From positions 1 to 50,480 of the forward strand of contig NW_025955247.1 of assembly GCF_022376445.1 (NCBI RefSeq): a stretch of 50,480 nucleotides of DNA, in the 5' to 3' direction. The notes beneath the pieces were generated by a model that saw nothing but the letters and a program-made list of their open reading frames with translations, was not told the DNA's origin and did not search any database. The position numbers were made by a program, and so were the translations under genes. Source of the stretch: Fomitopsis serialis (Eukaryota > Basidiomycota > Agaricomycetes > Polyporales > Fomitopsidaceae). Shown piece after piece: positions 1-12,522 of this stretch (position 1 is the first letter of the stretch; each line of letters starts with the position of its first letter).

Positions 1-1815
1 CCAGTCTTGAAGCCTCTTGAAGCTTGAAGTACGATCGCTGGTCGCTAGCAGGTTGCTAGCGTCGCGCTAGTTCCGTTGCAGACTAAATAAGCTAGCGTCG
101 CGTATATGGTATGTAAAGAGGCCGAGCAAGCGTCAGAGACGAGTCATGGTTTGTATCTGAAGTGGAAATGGTGGTATTGATGGCAGTTAGAAGTTGTTCA
201 GTAAGGAGTCTCTAGTACCAGCCTCTACTGTATACTAAATAGTATACCTCTGGACTCTCAACGCCGTCGACGTCTACATCGCGGCTATCCACTCTGACAG
301 CGTCCAACACCACGACCTCAGCATGCAAAGCGGTCGTCGCTGCGTCACTGTATATGTATACCGCGACTATATATGAATGCGGTGCGTGTTGAGTGCGTGT
401 GTCTTGCGAGCCGAACAATAACAGAGGCGATACAGTGCAGGTACGTCGAAAGCCGACGACGAATCGAAACTTTTGATTATGTAGGTGGCAGCGACCTCCA
501 GCGACCTCGAAGATATGCGCAATGAGCCTACTACGGCGTGAAGCAGAGTGGCATTCAGGGCCAAAACGCATTTAATCTTGTTGACCCGCGCGCATTTCAG
601 TCTCATACTGACCTGTGCACTAATATGTTGCAACTTGCAAGAGCGTCCCAGGCCATATGCGCGGCCGTGGCTCAGGCTGCCAACGGTCCAGCGAAAACAT
701 AGAGCATGTACAAGTTCGTTGGAGGCAAGTGAGTAGCTCTAGTCCTTATGGATATCAATACCCACAGCACAGTGATTATACAGGAGTCAACGGCTGCAAA
801 TGGGCAACGTTTACGTCTCATCGATCCGATATCCATGGCGCGCAGAAAGTGAGTGCACGCATCTCGTGTATCTGACATTTTGAATTCTGATGAGATGATA
901 GAATAGGATTGAACACGTAGGTAGCAAGAGGTAGCAGCAAGGTAGCAGTGTGTCATCGTACGCTGGCTGTGGGCCTATGTCCGCGTATCACCGACTTCGG
1001 TCCATCCGACTCTAGGCCATCCAAACGCACGGCGGCCGAGCCAGTGGTATCGATATAATGCGCACGATCGTTCAGCGGGTATTAATAATGACAAGCCCGG
1101 CGCTGGTGCATGGGATGCAGTCCACTAGTGGAGGGCAAGCACTTCGCCGAATCATGGCACGACAATTTCTAAGGATGGTTCAGCCTCGTGCCTTCGCCGA
1201 AATGGGAGTTATCTGTCTACTACGACATAGACAATGCGTGAACTACTTTCGCCTTGTGTCCTTTCGCTGGCACGCTTGGTTTCACTGCAACGACGACGAG
1301 CAAGATCTTCCCTCTGTTGGATTAATTGCATCGCTTCAAGATCAATTGTGAGGCATTTGTCGGCTCGAGCAGCGAATCTGTCGTTTTAGTCTGTGGGTGC
1401 TGACGAGGCGAAGGAACCTGTGAGTAAAGAAGAGGTGTCCAGTCAAGCACACGACCTCGCATTATTACACCATCAAGTGAGGCTGAAGGCATGCAGCGTG
1501 CAAAGGTCACACTTGACAGATATTTCGATTGATAATGCATAGATCGAGCAGCTTGTATGAGACTACGTAGTGACACAAAAGAGCGAATAAACATAAGACA
1601 AGGAGACGATTCCATCTGCGACATATGATTAAGGAAAGTAGGGTTACTCTATCCTCAGCGTAGTCCATCAGTACATGTGGATGCGACACTAAGGGTATAC
1701 AACGCGATAGCAATGGAGACAGTGAGACATAGCGGATTAAATAATGTCTGCGAGACGACAGGTCAGATGGAATTCCGGTACATGGACAACTAGACTTACG
1801 AGAGAAGTCGTTATG
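1..1815. other. Left-edge intergenic DNA
   Basis: No open frame here shows a recognisable domain, a plausible splice model or a coding-like pattern; the frames present are short and overlap on both strands. Small direct repeats are visible: GCTAGCGTCGCG occurs twice near 55-102, and GGTAGCA-type units are repeated around 918-950. It lies downstream of the minus-strand Sec7 gene and would hold that gene's 3' UTR near 1700-1815. A gene whose body lies beyond the left edge cannot be excluded. Confidence 0.5.
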
Positions 1816-4800
1816 CTATGACAGAGCACTAGCCGACATGTCAGTATCTCTCCGGCCGGCTTGCAAGTATGCCAACATCGGAGTGATCAGGCTGTTCTGC
1901 CGACAGACGATATCGAGATCTCGCCCGCTCCATAGACGCTGTCGCTGTGAATGTGCTGAGCCGTCAGGCTGGACTTGCTCGTCGTCCGTGCGAGCATCAG
2001 AGCTATCGTTCAGCTCCAACTCGAACTTGCCAGGGCCATGACGATGGTATACCTTGCTTCGGGATTTCGAGCGGACGTGAAGGCTTGCGCCGTTGCTTCT
2101 GCGCTCTGCCCCAGGCCATCCATTACTATGTTGGCCGTTCAGGGCACCACGTCCGCTTGACATGCTGCCGTTAGGGGCATGCCTCTGCGAAGGTCCACCG
2201 TTTAGCCGCGCTAGCGCCTGGTCAACTGGAGACAGTGGAACTGCGTCCTCTTCGTCAGAGTTGCTGATCAATGTCTCCTGGAGGACCCTGAAGGCGAGTC
2301 TCTCGTTGGCTTTGTACGTCTTCGATGACGACCCTGACGCCTCCGCAGGTGACACCGTGGACGCCACGATGTCGATTTGACGTCTGATCGAGACTGCCCA
2401 CTGGTGACGCATGAGAGGATCGTCAAGGCTGAACATGTACTTCCGCTTTGCGCCGCGGTGGTCGACGAATGCCAGTTGAAAGGTGTTACGCATGAAAGCC
2501 CGCTCGACGACCACCGTGTTACTGAGTGGCAGGCCAGAGTACAGGATCCCGTTCGGTCCAGAGCGCCACATGATGATCGACTTCGTGCCCAGCGACGTAC
2601 CAGTGACGCGGAAGGACGCCTCCGAGGACTTGGAGAAATTGAGCACAGGCGGATCAAAGACCAGATCCTGACCGAATAATTGAATCGTGAGTTGTGGGTC
2701 GGGCTGCGGTATGCGCAGGATGACGGGCTCTGATTGCATGCGGTAGGTGAGGCGAGAAGGAAGGTGGCGCTTGAGGGTGACAGGGACATCAGGATGGGAC
2801 GTAGACGCAGATAGGCTGCGTGCCTGCGTCAGTCTCTCCTTCCGAACCGAGGTATAGACCTTGTTCAGGAGGTCGTCACTGACCAGGCCCCTGCGGTCGA
2901 ACTTTCTGAAGGCCTCGACGAAGTCGTGCGACGTGACGTTGCGCCTCGGGTAACCTGTGATTCCAGACTCCTGCGCGATAGCCCCGTGCATGACCTCGTT
3001 GAGCTGCACGATAGCACGCACAAGCCGGATGGCGAGGTCCTTATCATACGCGACGACTCCTGCATTGGCTTCGTACCACCGACTAGCGAAAGAGTCTAGA
3101 AGGTACTCCAGCGAACCTGGCTTGTTCGGGACGTTGACTGCCTGGAGGAAGACTCTGAGAGCCTTGTCGATCCTCAGAGCCGTCCAGCCAAATGTATCGA
3201 CAAAGGCCTTAAGGACGACCTTAGATGTCCGACGAGACAGATACTCCCCCAGTCTCACTCTATCCAGATCCACAGTACGGAAGAGTAACTGTCCAAGAGC
3301 GGTCGGATCGTCTCTGCAGTTCGTTTTGGCAAACAACGCAGAGATGGCATGGTCAGGATCCTTTGAGAACTGCATCACAAAGTTCCCTATCACCGGATGG
3401 CGCATCTGATTGGTGTTGCTGGACAGCTTCGAGCGCGGTTCGTCTCGGTCACTGCACAAACGGAGATCGCGCAGCTGGCAGACACTCTTCACGATGAATT
3501 TCCTGTCCAGCGGACTGGGTTTGGTCGTGTCCAACAACGCATCATGATCCTGCACGATAGGCTTCGCGATGACCAAGATGTCGTTGAAGAGGAACAGGAA
3601 TCTGTCTTTGACAGTGTTGGCGTTTGCCACCTGGAGGAGAGGTGAAGACATGACGAGTTTTCTTGGAGGGTCGTCGGGGTACATGGAAGCCTTCGTGCCT
3701 CGTCCAAGCACTTCCTCGAGACGCTCGAGGATGAATGCGCTTTGTGAAGGCTCCGTGCGCAGCTGGTCTGTAGAGCGATGAGACAACGATGAGTCAGAGT
3801 ATGACTCGGAAGTCGAGCGGATGGGGAAGTCGTCAAGGGAGGATTGTGGGTCTGGAGTTGTCGAGGATGGTGGATCAGGCGGGGATGGGTACGAGGCGGA
3901 GAAGTCGGACGGCGATGCCACGCCATTTGATCTGCCGTAATCCACGTCTGGCCGTGGGGACAAGACTGTCTCCGGGCTAGAATCATGGCTGGGGAACACA
4001 GGAGTTGGCCCTCGTGGGGGCAGTCTCCCATCTCGCGGCTTGCCCAAGGTGGAGGTACTTGGAGGACTCAACGGCGTCGGTGACTTGCCCCGGCTAGGTT
4101 CTTCCCAATCGTTGTCTATCTCCTTTCTGTTGGGCAACAAGTCGGAGAATGACCCCTTCTTCTGTCCCATCCGTGGTCGAGTTTCCGACGGAGGCGAGCT
4201 GGAACCGCTAGTTGACGTGACAGGGGACGTCTGGGAGGAGAAAAGTTTCTTCGCGCTTAGCCACTTCTTCACGCCTTCCCGATTCATCGGCAGCTTCATC
4301 GAACCTGTAGTGCTTGCGTTTACAGGAGCAGGAACAAGATGCACACTGAAGTAATCACCTTGCGAAGTGTTCGAGTTAACAGCCGACACAGGAGGCGGCG
4401 AGGTGGCGCCGTTGAACTTTGGCAGGAGACGACTGTCGGACGCTTGATGGGAGAGCTTGCGTTCCCTGCCGTTCTCAAACTGCCATGTCGCGGTGTTCGA
4501 TGAACTCGAGCTGGGTGCCTCTCCCAGGCCATTGGGCGAAGCAACATCCGGACTTGAGGCGGACGGCGTCATCGGCTTCCCTCCCTTCCCGTCGGCCTTC
4601 ATGTTAGGGAACGAAGGCTTCAGGCCAGGGAAGGGGTGTAACTTGGAGTTTGTCTCGTACATCAACCTCTCCACAGGGGTCGCAGGTGGTACTGGAGAAT
4701 GCAGGCCCATCTGAGCACCGGCGGGGAGAGAGAGCATGGACGTGGAAGCGGACGGCGGCTGTGTATCAGGGTGAGCGTGTTCACCCTTCTCCTTCGAAAG

Positions 4801-6938
4801 ACTGACGCGACTATCACGACTAACACTGGAATCCGTGTTGTTGCGACGGTCCCGAGCGTTGATGCTGTTGGTGCGGGAGCGTCGGCCGCTGGCAGAGGCA
4901 CTTCGGCTGATACCAAAAGTGTTCTTCACGCGCTCCCAGGCACTGGTGGGATCCGCAGGGCGTTTGATCGTAGAGTCAGTCAGCCTCGCCCGGTCCTCCC
5001 AGTCGGAGAGCTCGGCGCTAGGAACGCGGTCAAGTTGGCTGGGCGTCCCCACAGCAAGCGCCCGAGGATAAGTAACAGGGGAGATTTGCGTGTTCAATTG
5101 AAGGTCAGGTGTCGGGGATGAGAGGGGGGCTATTGGGGAGATGGGGGAAGGTACAATGTGCGAGGATGTGGGTTCGGGAGACGTCTCGAGGTCAACAACT
5201 AGGTCAGTTCGTGCTGTGAGCTGAGGCCGATCAAACGAGAGTTGCGCAGGCTGTTCGATGTCAACACTGGCCTCCTCGCCTTCCTCAACTTCGGGATCGG
5301 GATCCTGCACGTCCTCCTCTTCGTCTTCATCGTCCATGTCCTCATCGTCTTCGTCCTCCTCCACAGGTGGACGCTCAACAGGCACTAAGGATAGGGACGC
5401 TTAGCACCGGCATAGATAGCCGCAGGCATCCGTCACTTACATGGCTCAGCTACCCAACTGATCTCACTTTCGCGCTCGAAAGCAAGTCTCGACCTACTCC
5501 TTGTTTCCTGATAAGGCACCTGCTCGTCATCATCCGGGAACGGCTTCTCCTTGAAAGGAGTAGCGAATGGGCTCGCTGGGAATACCTCACGCCCAAGTCC
5601 AGCATTTCTGGACAGGAATACTGGCACTCCGATGGCGCCTGCGGGTGCTGAGTCCGTCGAAGTGCTTGATGGCGCATCGGACGAATGTGGCAAGCGAACT
5701 CCGGAAGACTGCGCGAATCCGCGCGCAGGTGTCACAGGCGGCTTGGGGAGCGGTAATTGCTCGGGTGCATCGTCCTCGTCCTCGACAACCACGCCCCGAT
5801 GACCGGTGGGTTTCTCCCAGTCGTAAGTGAGGCTACCGTTCAGCTTCTTTAGCGGAGAGGCGCGGCCAGCATCTCCATTCGCCGTCGGCGGACGCGGAGG
5901 CTCCGGGACATTGAAGTTCAACGCGAGTAGCGGCGACTGTGGTACGAGCGGGGTGTTAGGCGTAGTGGAAGGAGGCTCGCGCTCTTCTCGATCGTCCACC
6001 ACCGTCGAAGCACGCGAGGAAGCGCGTTTGGATCGCCGCCTCCTGCGCTTCGGTGGTAGGACCGGTGCGGGTGCCTCTTCGCCACCACTCGTCTGATCTC
6101 CGTCCGTTGCATTGATTCGGTTGCCCAGCCTGTTCAGCATGAGTCTTCGCGCGGCTAACCTCTCACCTCCAGAGACTGTGTTGTTACGCTGAAGCCGTGC
6201 GCCGCCGGGTGGGGGTGTCGCAGAAGGCGAGATGAACGCAAGGTCCACAGGTTCGCCAGTCAACTTGGACATCGCCATGGCTCTAGCTGCGCCCGCACTG
6301 TTTGATCTGTACAAACCCATCCGAGCGACGGTCTGCAAGTCGTTGAGCGTGGGCAGCGGTGTTGGAGGTTGTGTCCCTGGCATGAAAAGCGGCGAAGCGA
6401 GCAACCGCGAAGCTGGCAACATGAACGCCTGAGACGGTATAGGCGAGACAAGGACGGGCGATGGAGGCGCATCCTCTCCTGGTGCAGAGGGATAGAACTC
6501 GTCCGCGGAAGACTCGTTTGTATGGCTGGCAGAGCTGATGTGTGGCGAATGTTTCGAGGTCTTGTTCTTCATGTCCCTGGAGCCCCTCGAACGCGTCCGT
6601 GACCGCGACCTCCGCTTCGTGCGAGTCGGTGTGCTCTCCGACTGCACTGGGGTCTCTGGTGGCTGCGGTGGCGGTGTGTCCTCGACCTTCGCCTCCTCCG
6701 CCGGTGCTTCCGTCCCAGGTCCCTGGTCCGACCCTTCCTCCTGCGACTCCCGCCTTACATCCGACTCGTCCGCAATCTCCTCATCAGCCCGCCCATCATC
6801 TTCCATCCTCTCTCCCTCACTAACTGCCTCGACGTGCATCGGTGGGCGGCGCCCGTCTTTCATGCGAGGTAGTGACGCCGCACGTTTGAGCTTCGCGACA
6901 GCGGTTGCGCGCTGCTCGGCGACGGTCGACGACTCCAT
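1816..6938 (-). CDS. Sec7 and PH domain protein, ARF guanine-nucleotide exchange factor family
   Basis: Two exons, 6938-5441 and 5384-1816, flank a 56-nt intron (5385-5440, GTAAGT...TTAG) and join in frame to give about 1688 aa. The first ~1000 residues are low-complexity, acidic and Ser/Pro-rich, with an RS-like basic patch, and look disordered. A PH-like segment starts near residue 1050. A Sec7 domain covers about 1163-1345 (seen in pieces such as TRLGEYLS-like GEYLSRRTS, KAFVDTFGWTAL, LLDSFASRWYE), and a C-terminal PH domain about 1365-1510. Sec7 domains load GTP on ARF GTPases at Golgi, endosome or plasma membranes; PH domains recruit them to lipid. In the active-site loop the family motif LPGE aligns with VPNK, so the catalytic glutamate position is lysine. 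Exchange activity may therefore be lost or altered. Closest described architecture: fungal Syt1/EFA6-like Sec7-PH proteins. The ATG at 6938 opens the longest frame; an extra upstream exon is possible. Confidence 0.85.
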
Positions 6939-8416
6939 GATCCTGCCGGGTCTAGGGACGGAAGAGGCAGCAGTAGCCCTCGGGACTTGTAAGAATGACT
7001 GGCGTGGCTCAGCAAATTGCTCGTGAACAGTGAATCAAGAAAGTTTGTGGGTGGCAGGATCTGCGGGTCAAACATAAGTGATGGGGTGCTCTGAGACGCA
7101 GGAGAGGCTGAACAGAACAAAAGAATACTGACCGCGCACAAAGACATAAAGGCGACCAAGCGGGGAAGAAGAAAGAGGAGAAGAGGCTTTCTAGCTCGGC
7201 GCGGTCACTGTAGACAGTAGCCACAAATGGCATATCGCCAATTTAGACTTCAACGTCAACCTTGTTCGGCGTTCCCACTGCCTCGTGTCAGCGCGTGTCC
7301 TCCGTCCCTTTTTCATTCTCATTCTCTCTCCCTCTTACTTCGCACTCATGACCTCTGGATGAACGCACTGTATCTTTGCAGCTCAACAGTGGCCTTGAAT
7401 TTCGCCAAGAAAATCGGCGGGAAATACAACAAAACCGCAGCCGATATACCATGCCCACGGACAAGGCGGGCTGGAAGGCTGAAGACCTGGAGACGACAAG
7501 CATCCCATCGCTACGCTTGTCTCTTGGTAGCGGTTGCCTTCGATCCTTGTCGCTGCGACTCCGTCTCAGTCTAGTCGGTGGCCATAGCACTGGGCTATTT
7601 CCATGTACTTGCAAATTACGCCAGTGCAGCTTGAGCGCCGAGCGGAAACCCGAGGCCTTCTATACTTCTCATGCTCTGGGTCATGACTCAGTTCGCGTTT
7701 GCTAGATGTCAATAGACGAGGTGTTTGCTCCCGGTAGAAAGAGCTCGCGTCGGCGTTCATCTAGCTCGTGAAGATACGGTGGAGAAGAAGCTGAATGAGG
7801 TGCGTATGCATTCACTTTATTCGCTCATATCCTGTTCCTAGACGGAAATGAACGGATTCCTCGTGATAAAGGTCCGTGCTCACACTCCTGCGCACGGAGG
7901 TCTGGTAATGTTCGGCTCAAAACTGGCCACGGCCCCGGGAGTCAGATGCCTTGAATGAATGGTGCATGCGTATGTGCTGATCCGGACAGGCAACGTCCTG
8001 CTGGTCATTTCCAGCAGTCCTGCAGCTGCCTATCTTCTTGACCCATTCTATGCATATGCATGAAGGCATCTGAAGTACCGGGCCGTTTATGGCTGTCCAT
8101 AATATTTCTCCTCATGCGCCCTCTACGCGCGCGCTTCAAGGGCAGTCTTCTAGAGATGTTGCATGGCGCCTGCACAATGTACGGCATCTTGGTCACCGGA
8201 CCCATAGAACGCTGAGATGCGAACCTTCTGTACGCCCCACGGGGCGTATGTAGAAGCCGGCCGTGCATGGGTCGTGTGCACGGCAAAGTCTCGTCTCACA
8301 AGTAGGTGTATGCATGTTACTTTCTCATGAACGAGACATTGCTGCTTGAATAGCTGGACATAAAACACCCATATACCCCAAGAGGCGGCGGATCGGCAGA
8401 TCGGGTACACAAGGCC

Positions 8417-8505
8417 CCGGGGGTGGGGAGGGTGGTCGACCCTTGGATGGGCGATTCCGAAATTTTATACCAGAAGTTCGAAAAAACCGTCATACCCTCC
8501 CCAAC
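8417..8505 (+). repeat. G-rich element, copy A of a diverged pair
   Basis: A G-run (GGGGGTGGGGAGGGTGG) is followed some 45 bases on by GAAGTTCGAAAAAACCG. The same order, G-run then GAAGTTTCGGAAAAAACCGG, occurs at 9828-9945, about 1.4 kb away. This suggests two diverged copies of one non-coding repeat. The family is not recognised and no terminal repeats or target-site duplications were seen. Confidence 0.4.
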
Positions 8506-9329
8506 TCGGTCGAAGTAGACCGTCGATAGTGTCGGATTAGTTGTAAATTAGCTTCCTGTCACACGCAGACAACCCTTTTTGCACGTGGCCCATTGGCTAG
8601 TCTACTTTTCGAGGTCGGTATTTTCAATCGCAGTCTAAATGTGCGTAGTGGATCGCAGGCGGAACTGTAACCTCAAGTGTGTGGCTGAGCTTGTGGCGGG
8701 TGCGTCTGCGGCGGAAGCAACAGTGCGCTCTCGTCGCGTACTACTACTAGGTCGCCGTCTTTTCCACTGCTCCTCCTCGACTGGACGATGGCGACTTTTA
8801 CCGCTATCTACTGTTTCCTTTCACGGGAAGACGTTTTCAGCTAAAGACTCGAACGTTCACCCCGGGCCCTTGTGCGTGCTAACACTGTAACAGTGTTCTC
8901 GACGTACCGTTGTGCGACAACTCCAAACACGAGCACGCAAACAAGGATGTGTGAGGTTTTCGGGCTCGTTTATCGGGCGCGGCATGCTCAAGAAGGCGAC
9001 GCACGTATTTTCAGTAAGTGTTGTGTGCGCGGCAGGTAGCGATTCAAAGGTATGTCCCTCGCCGTCCGTCTGCGACCTAGTGCACTTTACAGTCTGGATA
9101 GTTCATCAAGCGAGTTTGGTGTGTAGCAGCGTAACCGGAACGGCGCATTTGAGCTCGCTATTCGGTTTGTCCTCTATCTATCCCCCGAGCCTCTGGTCCT
9201 TCTCACCCATACTTTTTCGTCTGCACCTACTCGGCATGCCCTCTTCCGGATTCTCATTTGCCTCGGTATGTGTCTGCCATCTGGCACAACTGGTAGCTAG
9301 TGACCGTCAACCCGAAATTTCGTCTGTCT

Positions 9330-9640
9330 GCCCTCGTGCGCGTCCACTCGCCCGCTCAAATGCCTGCCCGCCAATCCACATGCTCTCCTGCACGTTCGCC
9401 CGCTCGCCCATACCCTTGCTTACGTATCCTTGTGCTGAACAGCTTGGAGGCACACACCCGTACGAATAGTTGACCGTGTGTTTGTGCACTCGCTTACTCG
9501 CGCGCACGCCCGCTTTTCTGCCCGCACACTCGCCCATCTAGCAAATGAATCTCCCGGCTCGTTCGCCTGCATGCTCGCCCGTCTGGCACCTACAATGCCA
9601 CCCGCCTGCCGACTACCCGCCTGCCTGATCACCACTCTGC
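9330..9640 (+). repeat. Degenerate C-rich CGCCCG/CTGCCCG repeats
   Basis: The plus strand is strongly C/T-biased. It carries many imperfect copies of CGCCCG and CTGCCCG, for example CGCCCGCT...CTGCCCGC near 9350 and again near 9506. This explains the long overlapping frames here on both strands. It is read as low-complexity non-coding sequence. Confidence 0.45.
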
Positions 9641-9827
9641 TTCATTGTCTGCCAACTCGGTCGTATGTATACCTGCATATCTGCGTGTCCACGTCTCCGC
9701 CTGCGCTCTCACTAAGCCACTCACACGGCGTCGAAGAATGTGCGGATGTCATAGAGCAGTGTTCACATACTCTACGTGGCTTGTAGATTTTTCAGCAATA
9801 TAAAGGCACTTTTTTCACTGATTGAAC

Positions 9828-9945
9828 GAGGGTGGGGGGTGGTCTGGAGACAGGACCGCCGAAAAATAATAATATACAGGGGGGTGGTAGGGTGGGGGGG
9901 TCCAGATATTGAAGTTTCGGAAAAAACCGGCCTTGTGTACGGAAA
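9828..9945 (+). repeat. G-rich element, copy B of a diverged pair
   Basis: Contains GGGTGGGGGGTGG and a second G-run near 9880-9900, followed by GAAGTTTCGGAAAAAACCGG at 9911-9930. It matches the motif order of the element at 8417-8505, with internal differences that suggest age. Confidence 0.4.
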
Positions 9946-10630
9946 TTTAATTCCTGCCGCCTCTTGATATACCCAGTGTGCTCAGCAACGTGCGGTGACA
10001 AAGCTATCCTGAACTCAGCGGTGGTGCGCCTGTATATTCGCCGTCTCGTCTTATGTATTGACAGGACGGGTTTGCATCACCTCGAATGGGCACCTTGGTG
10101 TCCGGGTACATTCTGAAGTTCTGAATATCAATTGTAGGTTCGACACAAACATGGTGGGTATTGGTAATTCACGATCTCAGTCTGGGATTAGATGGTGTGT
10201 TCCAAGCCTCAGGCCTCATCAAACCAAACCACCAAAATCGAGAGAATCCGATAGCTTTCTGCCTTGCACTGTGGTTTACCCACGAAATGAACACCCTTCA
10301 GGCTGTCCACCAGTGAGTCGTGTGCCCAAGGTGGACCGAACACTCGCGTCAGAGTATACGTCCATGTGTTTGCACCATTCAATCCGTAAGTAAGAATATA
10401 CAACGACGCGTTCAAGTTCAGCCACAGATGTAGACGGTTGGATGCTAAATAAATTACGGCCCGGGGCAGTCCAGTAGCCACGAGGCGATCGAGATCGCCG
10501 TAGTGTCTACCGCCGCACTTGCCCCGCACTGGCACTCACCCGCCGTTCACTGTGCATCTCACTGCGTGCACTACCAGTCGCAAGTTCTGAGACGCCGACG
10601 CATCATCAAAGAGAACAGCATCTAGCAGCG

Positions 10631-12034
10631 ATGCCTGCACCGATCGACCGATGTCCTGCTGAGGTACTCATTGGTTTCGTTGAAGCCTCAGAGCATGGGG
10701 ACCGCCGTACGCTACGCACAATCAACAAAGAGTGGAAGTCTCTTGCGACGTCTCTTGCCTTCGAGTCTCTAGTGCTCAAGAATACGAGAAAGAGCGTGGC
10801 GAACATGCTCTTGCTCTTGCGCAACCGGTTGGCGAAATGGGCGAAGACGCTGGAGTACAGACTCATAGACCGATCGCCAGTTGCCTCTGCGAACGCAGGA
10901 CTTATTCAAGGTAAACATGCATCGTGCCTATGGTTGTACTGGCCCATTGATGTCTTTTGTCCATCCGATGTAACAGTTGGTCAACAGGACCAGGTTGCGA
11001 AGACAATATATCAAATCATCTCAGAGCTCGGGTCACTTTTTCCCTTGCTCGAGAGCTTCCACGTCTGCCTCTTCGCAGGCCCGTACAATGACCCATTGCA
11101 CATCCCAGTGTCGCCCGACGACGTCAGCAATGGCGTCTCGAAGTACGTCATGCATCATTTCAACATTCTCGACGCGCTGAGCACAATTGGGGAGACCCCG
11201 CCGCGGCATCTAAAGACGCTGTCGCTGCACAATCTCCTACCATGCCCTGAGCCTTCCATGATGGAGGAAAATTTCAAACGGCTGATGGAGCCGCTAGAAG
11301 ACCTGACTCTCTCGGTACATCGCGCACGCAGCCTGGACAACCAAGACTACTGGGAAGTGTTCTGGCAGGAGTACCTCCCGGATTATGTCCTTGCCCCCGC
11401 GCAAAGCCTCACCTCCCTGTCCATGACGAGCGATCAGCCGGTCGGCTCCGTGTGGCCGGGAATCGACTTCTCTGTCCTCCACTTCCCCGCGCTGCGCCGC
11501 TTGAAGCTCGGCGGGTTCTGCTTCGACACGAGCTCCCACCTCGAGGACTTCATTATCAAACACCAAAACACCCTAACCTCGCTCGTGCTCGACTCTTGCC
11601 CCATGCACACAGGCGACGACTTCCAGAACAAAACGCCGCGGCGCAAGTGGTCTCAGGTGTTCGCTCGCTTCGACGAGGGGCTCACGGAGCTCACCTACGT
11701 GCGCGTTATGTGCAAGGACCTGCCAGTGTGGGGTCTCTACCTCGAGGATTCGCCGCGCACGGAGATGGCTCTCACCTACGAGATATCCACAACTGGCTAC
11801 GGGTATATCCGGGGAGAGCCGGTGGCCGCGGCGGTTGAGAAGGATGACGACAGGGCCCTGGAGAAGTTCTATGCAACCGTGGATGCGAGGCGGCGGTCAA
11901 AAGGACTGGGCCCGCTGGCTAGTCTAGCCACAGCTCGAGCGAACGAAGGGGACGGGCTCCCCCGTCCAGACGAGCTGCCTCAGCTTCTGGAGATGATCAT
12001 GTCGTCCCTAGCGGCCAGATCGCTACATTTGTAA
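10631..12034 (+). CDS. F-box-like protein, function unknown
   Basis: The frame gives 467 aa. Residues about 5-50 look like an F-box (CPAEVL..., then a KEWKSLATSLAFESLVL-type second half), the module that docks proteins to Skp1 in SCF ubiquitin ligases. The remainder has leucine-rich stretches with spaced hydrophobic motifs (LSLHNLL, LKLGGF, LVLDSCP) resembling the degenerate LRRs of the large F-box families of Agaricomycetes, which would select a substrate. A 66-nt segment at 10911-10976 begins GTAAAC and ends AACAG and is a multiple of three. Its removal keeps the frame, so it may be an intron; its branch point is unclear, so I keep both readings (467 or 445 aa). It converges on MIA40. Substrate and partners cannot be inferred. 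Confidence 0.7.
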   Translation: MPAPIDRCPAEVLIGFVEASEHGDRRTLRTINKEWKSLATSLAFESLVLKNTRKSVANMLLLLRNRLAKWAKTLEYRLIDRSPVASANAGLIQGKHASCLWLYWPIDVFCPSDVTVGQQDQVAKTIYQIISELGSLFPLLESFHVCLFAGPYNDPLHIPVSPDDVSNGVSKYVMHHFNILDALSTIGETPPRHLKTLSLHNLLPCPEPSMMEENFKRLMEPLEDLTLSVHRARSLDNQDYWEVFWQEYLPDYVLAPAQSLTSLSMTSDQPVGSVWPGIDFSVLHFPALRRLKLGGFCFDTSSHLEDFIIKHQNTLTSLVLDSCPMHTGDDFQNKTPRRKWSQVFARFDEGLTELTYVRVMCKDLPVWGLYLEDSPRTEMALTYEISTTGYGYIRGEPVAAAVEKDDDRALEKFYATVDARRRSKGLGPLASLATARANEGDGLPRPDELPQLLEMIMSSLAARSLHL

Positions 12035-12522
12035 GTAGTTTGATTTGACGAACATGTACAGTAATCGCTGCAGTCATACGCGTGTTGTACGATATTGCTC
12101 AGGAATTTCTGGCCCTACGTTGTCAACTAACAGTATTGCTTGTCAAAGTTCAATGTACAATATAGTTGCAGAGCTCGTCCGTGAAGTGTATGGACGTGGT
12201 CCCTTGCACCGAGACCAGCGCAATCGAGCATCGACTAGAGTATCCTCGAGCTCGAACGAAGAACTGCGTGACTTGCTACAACACGCCTTACTTGTTACGC
12301 AACCCTCGATTCGCCGACAAAATATGCTTTGGTGGTGATGTATAGTAGCGTGCAGTCGCCGACAGCACATTGCTCGAACGCACATGTACGGAAAGCTTCA
12401 GCAGTCTGACGCTCTAGATGGCACGTCGAACCAGGCATGACGAGATGATGCGAGCAGAGCGGGGATGCCACAGATTACAATAAACATAGCGTGAGCGTGT
12501 CTAGTACTTTTGAGGGTTAAAA

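Larger units (their letters stand above)
6939..10630. other. Long intergenic region between the Sec7 gene and the F-box gene
   Basis: About 3.7 kb with no supported gene. The frames present (up to 185 codons) overlap on both strands and are composition-driven. The first ~400 bases should hold the promoter of the minus-strand Sec7 gene and include a CT-rich tract near 7305-7335. The rest holds a C-rich stretch (about 9330-9640) and two related G-rich elements (8417-8505 and 9828-9945), listed separately. A non-coding transcript is possible but cannot be shown from sequence. Confidence 0.5.

Noticed and set aside
8912..9469. 185-codon plus-strand frame
   Set aside because: It lies in the C-rich low-complexity region with no domain and no splice or promoter support.
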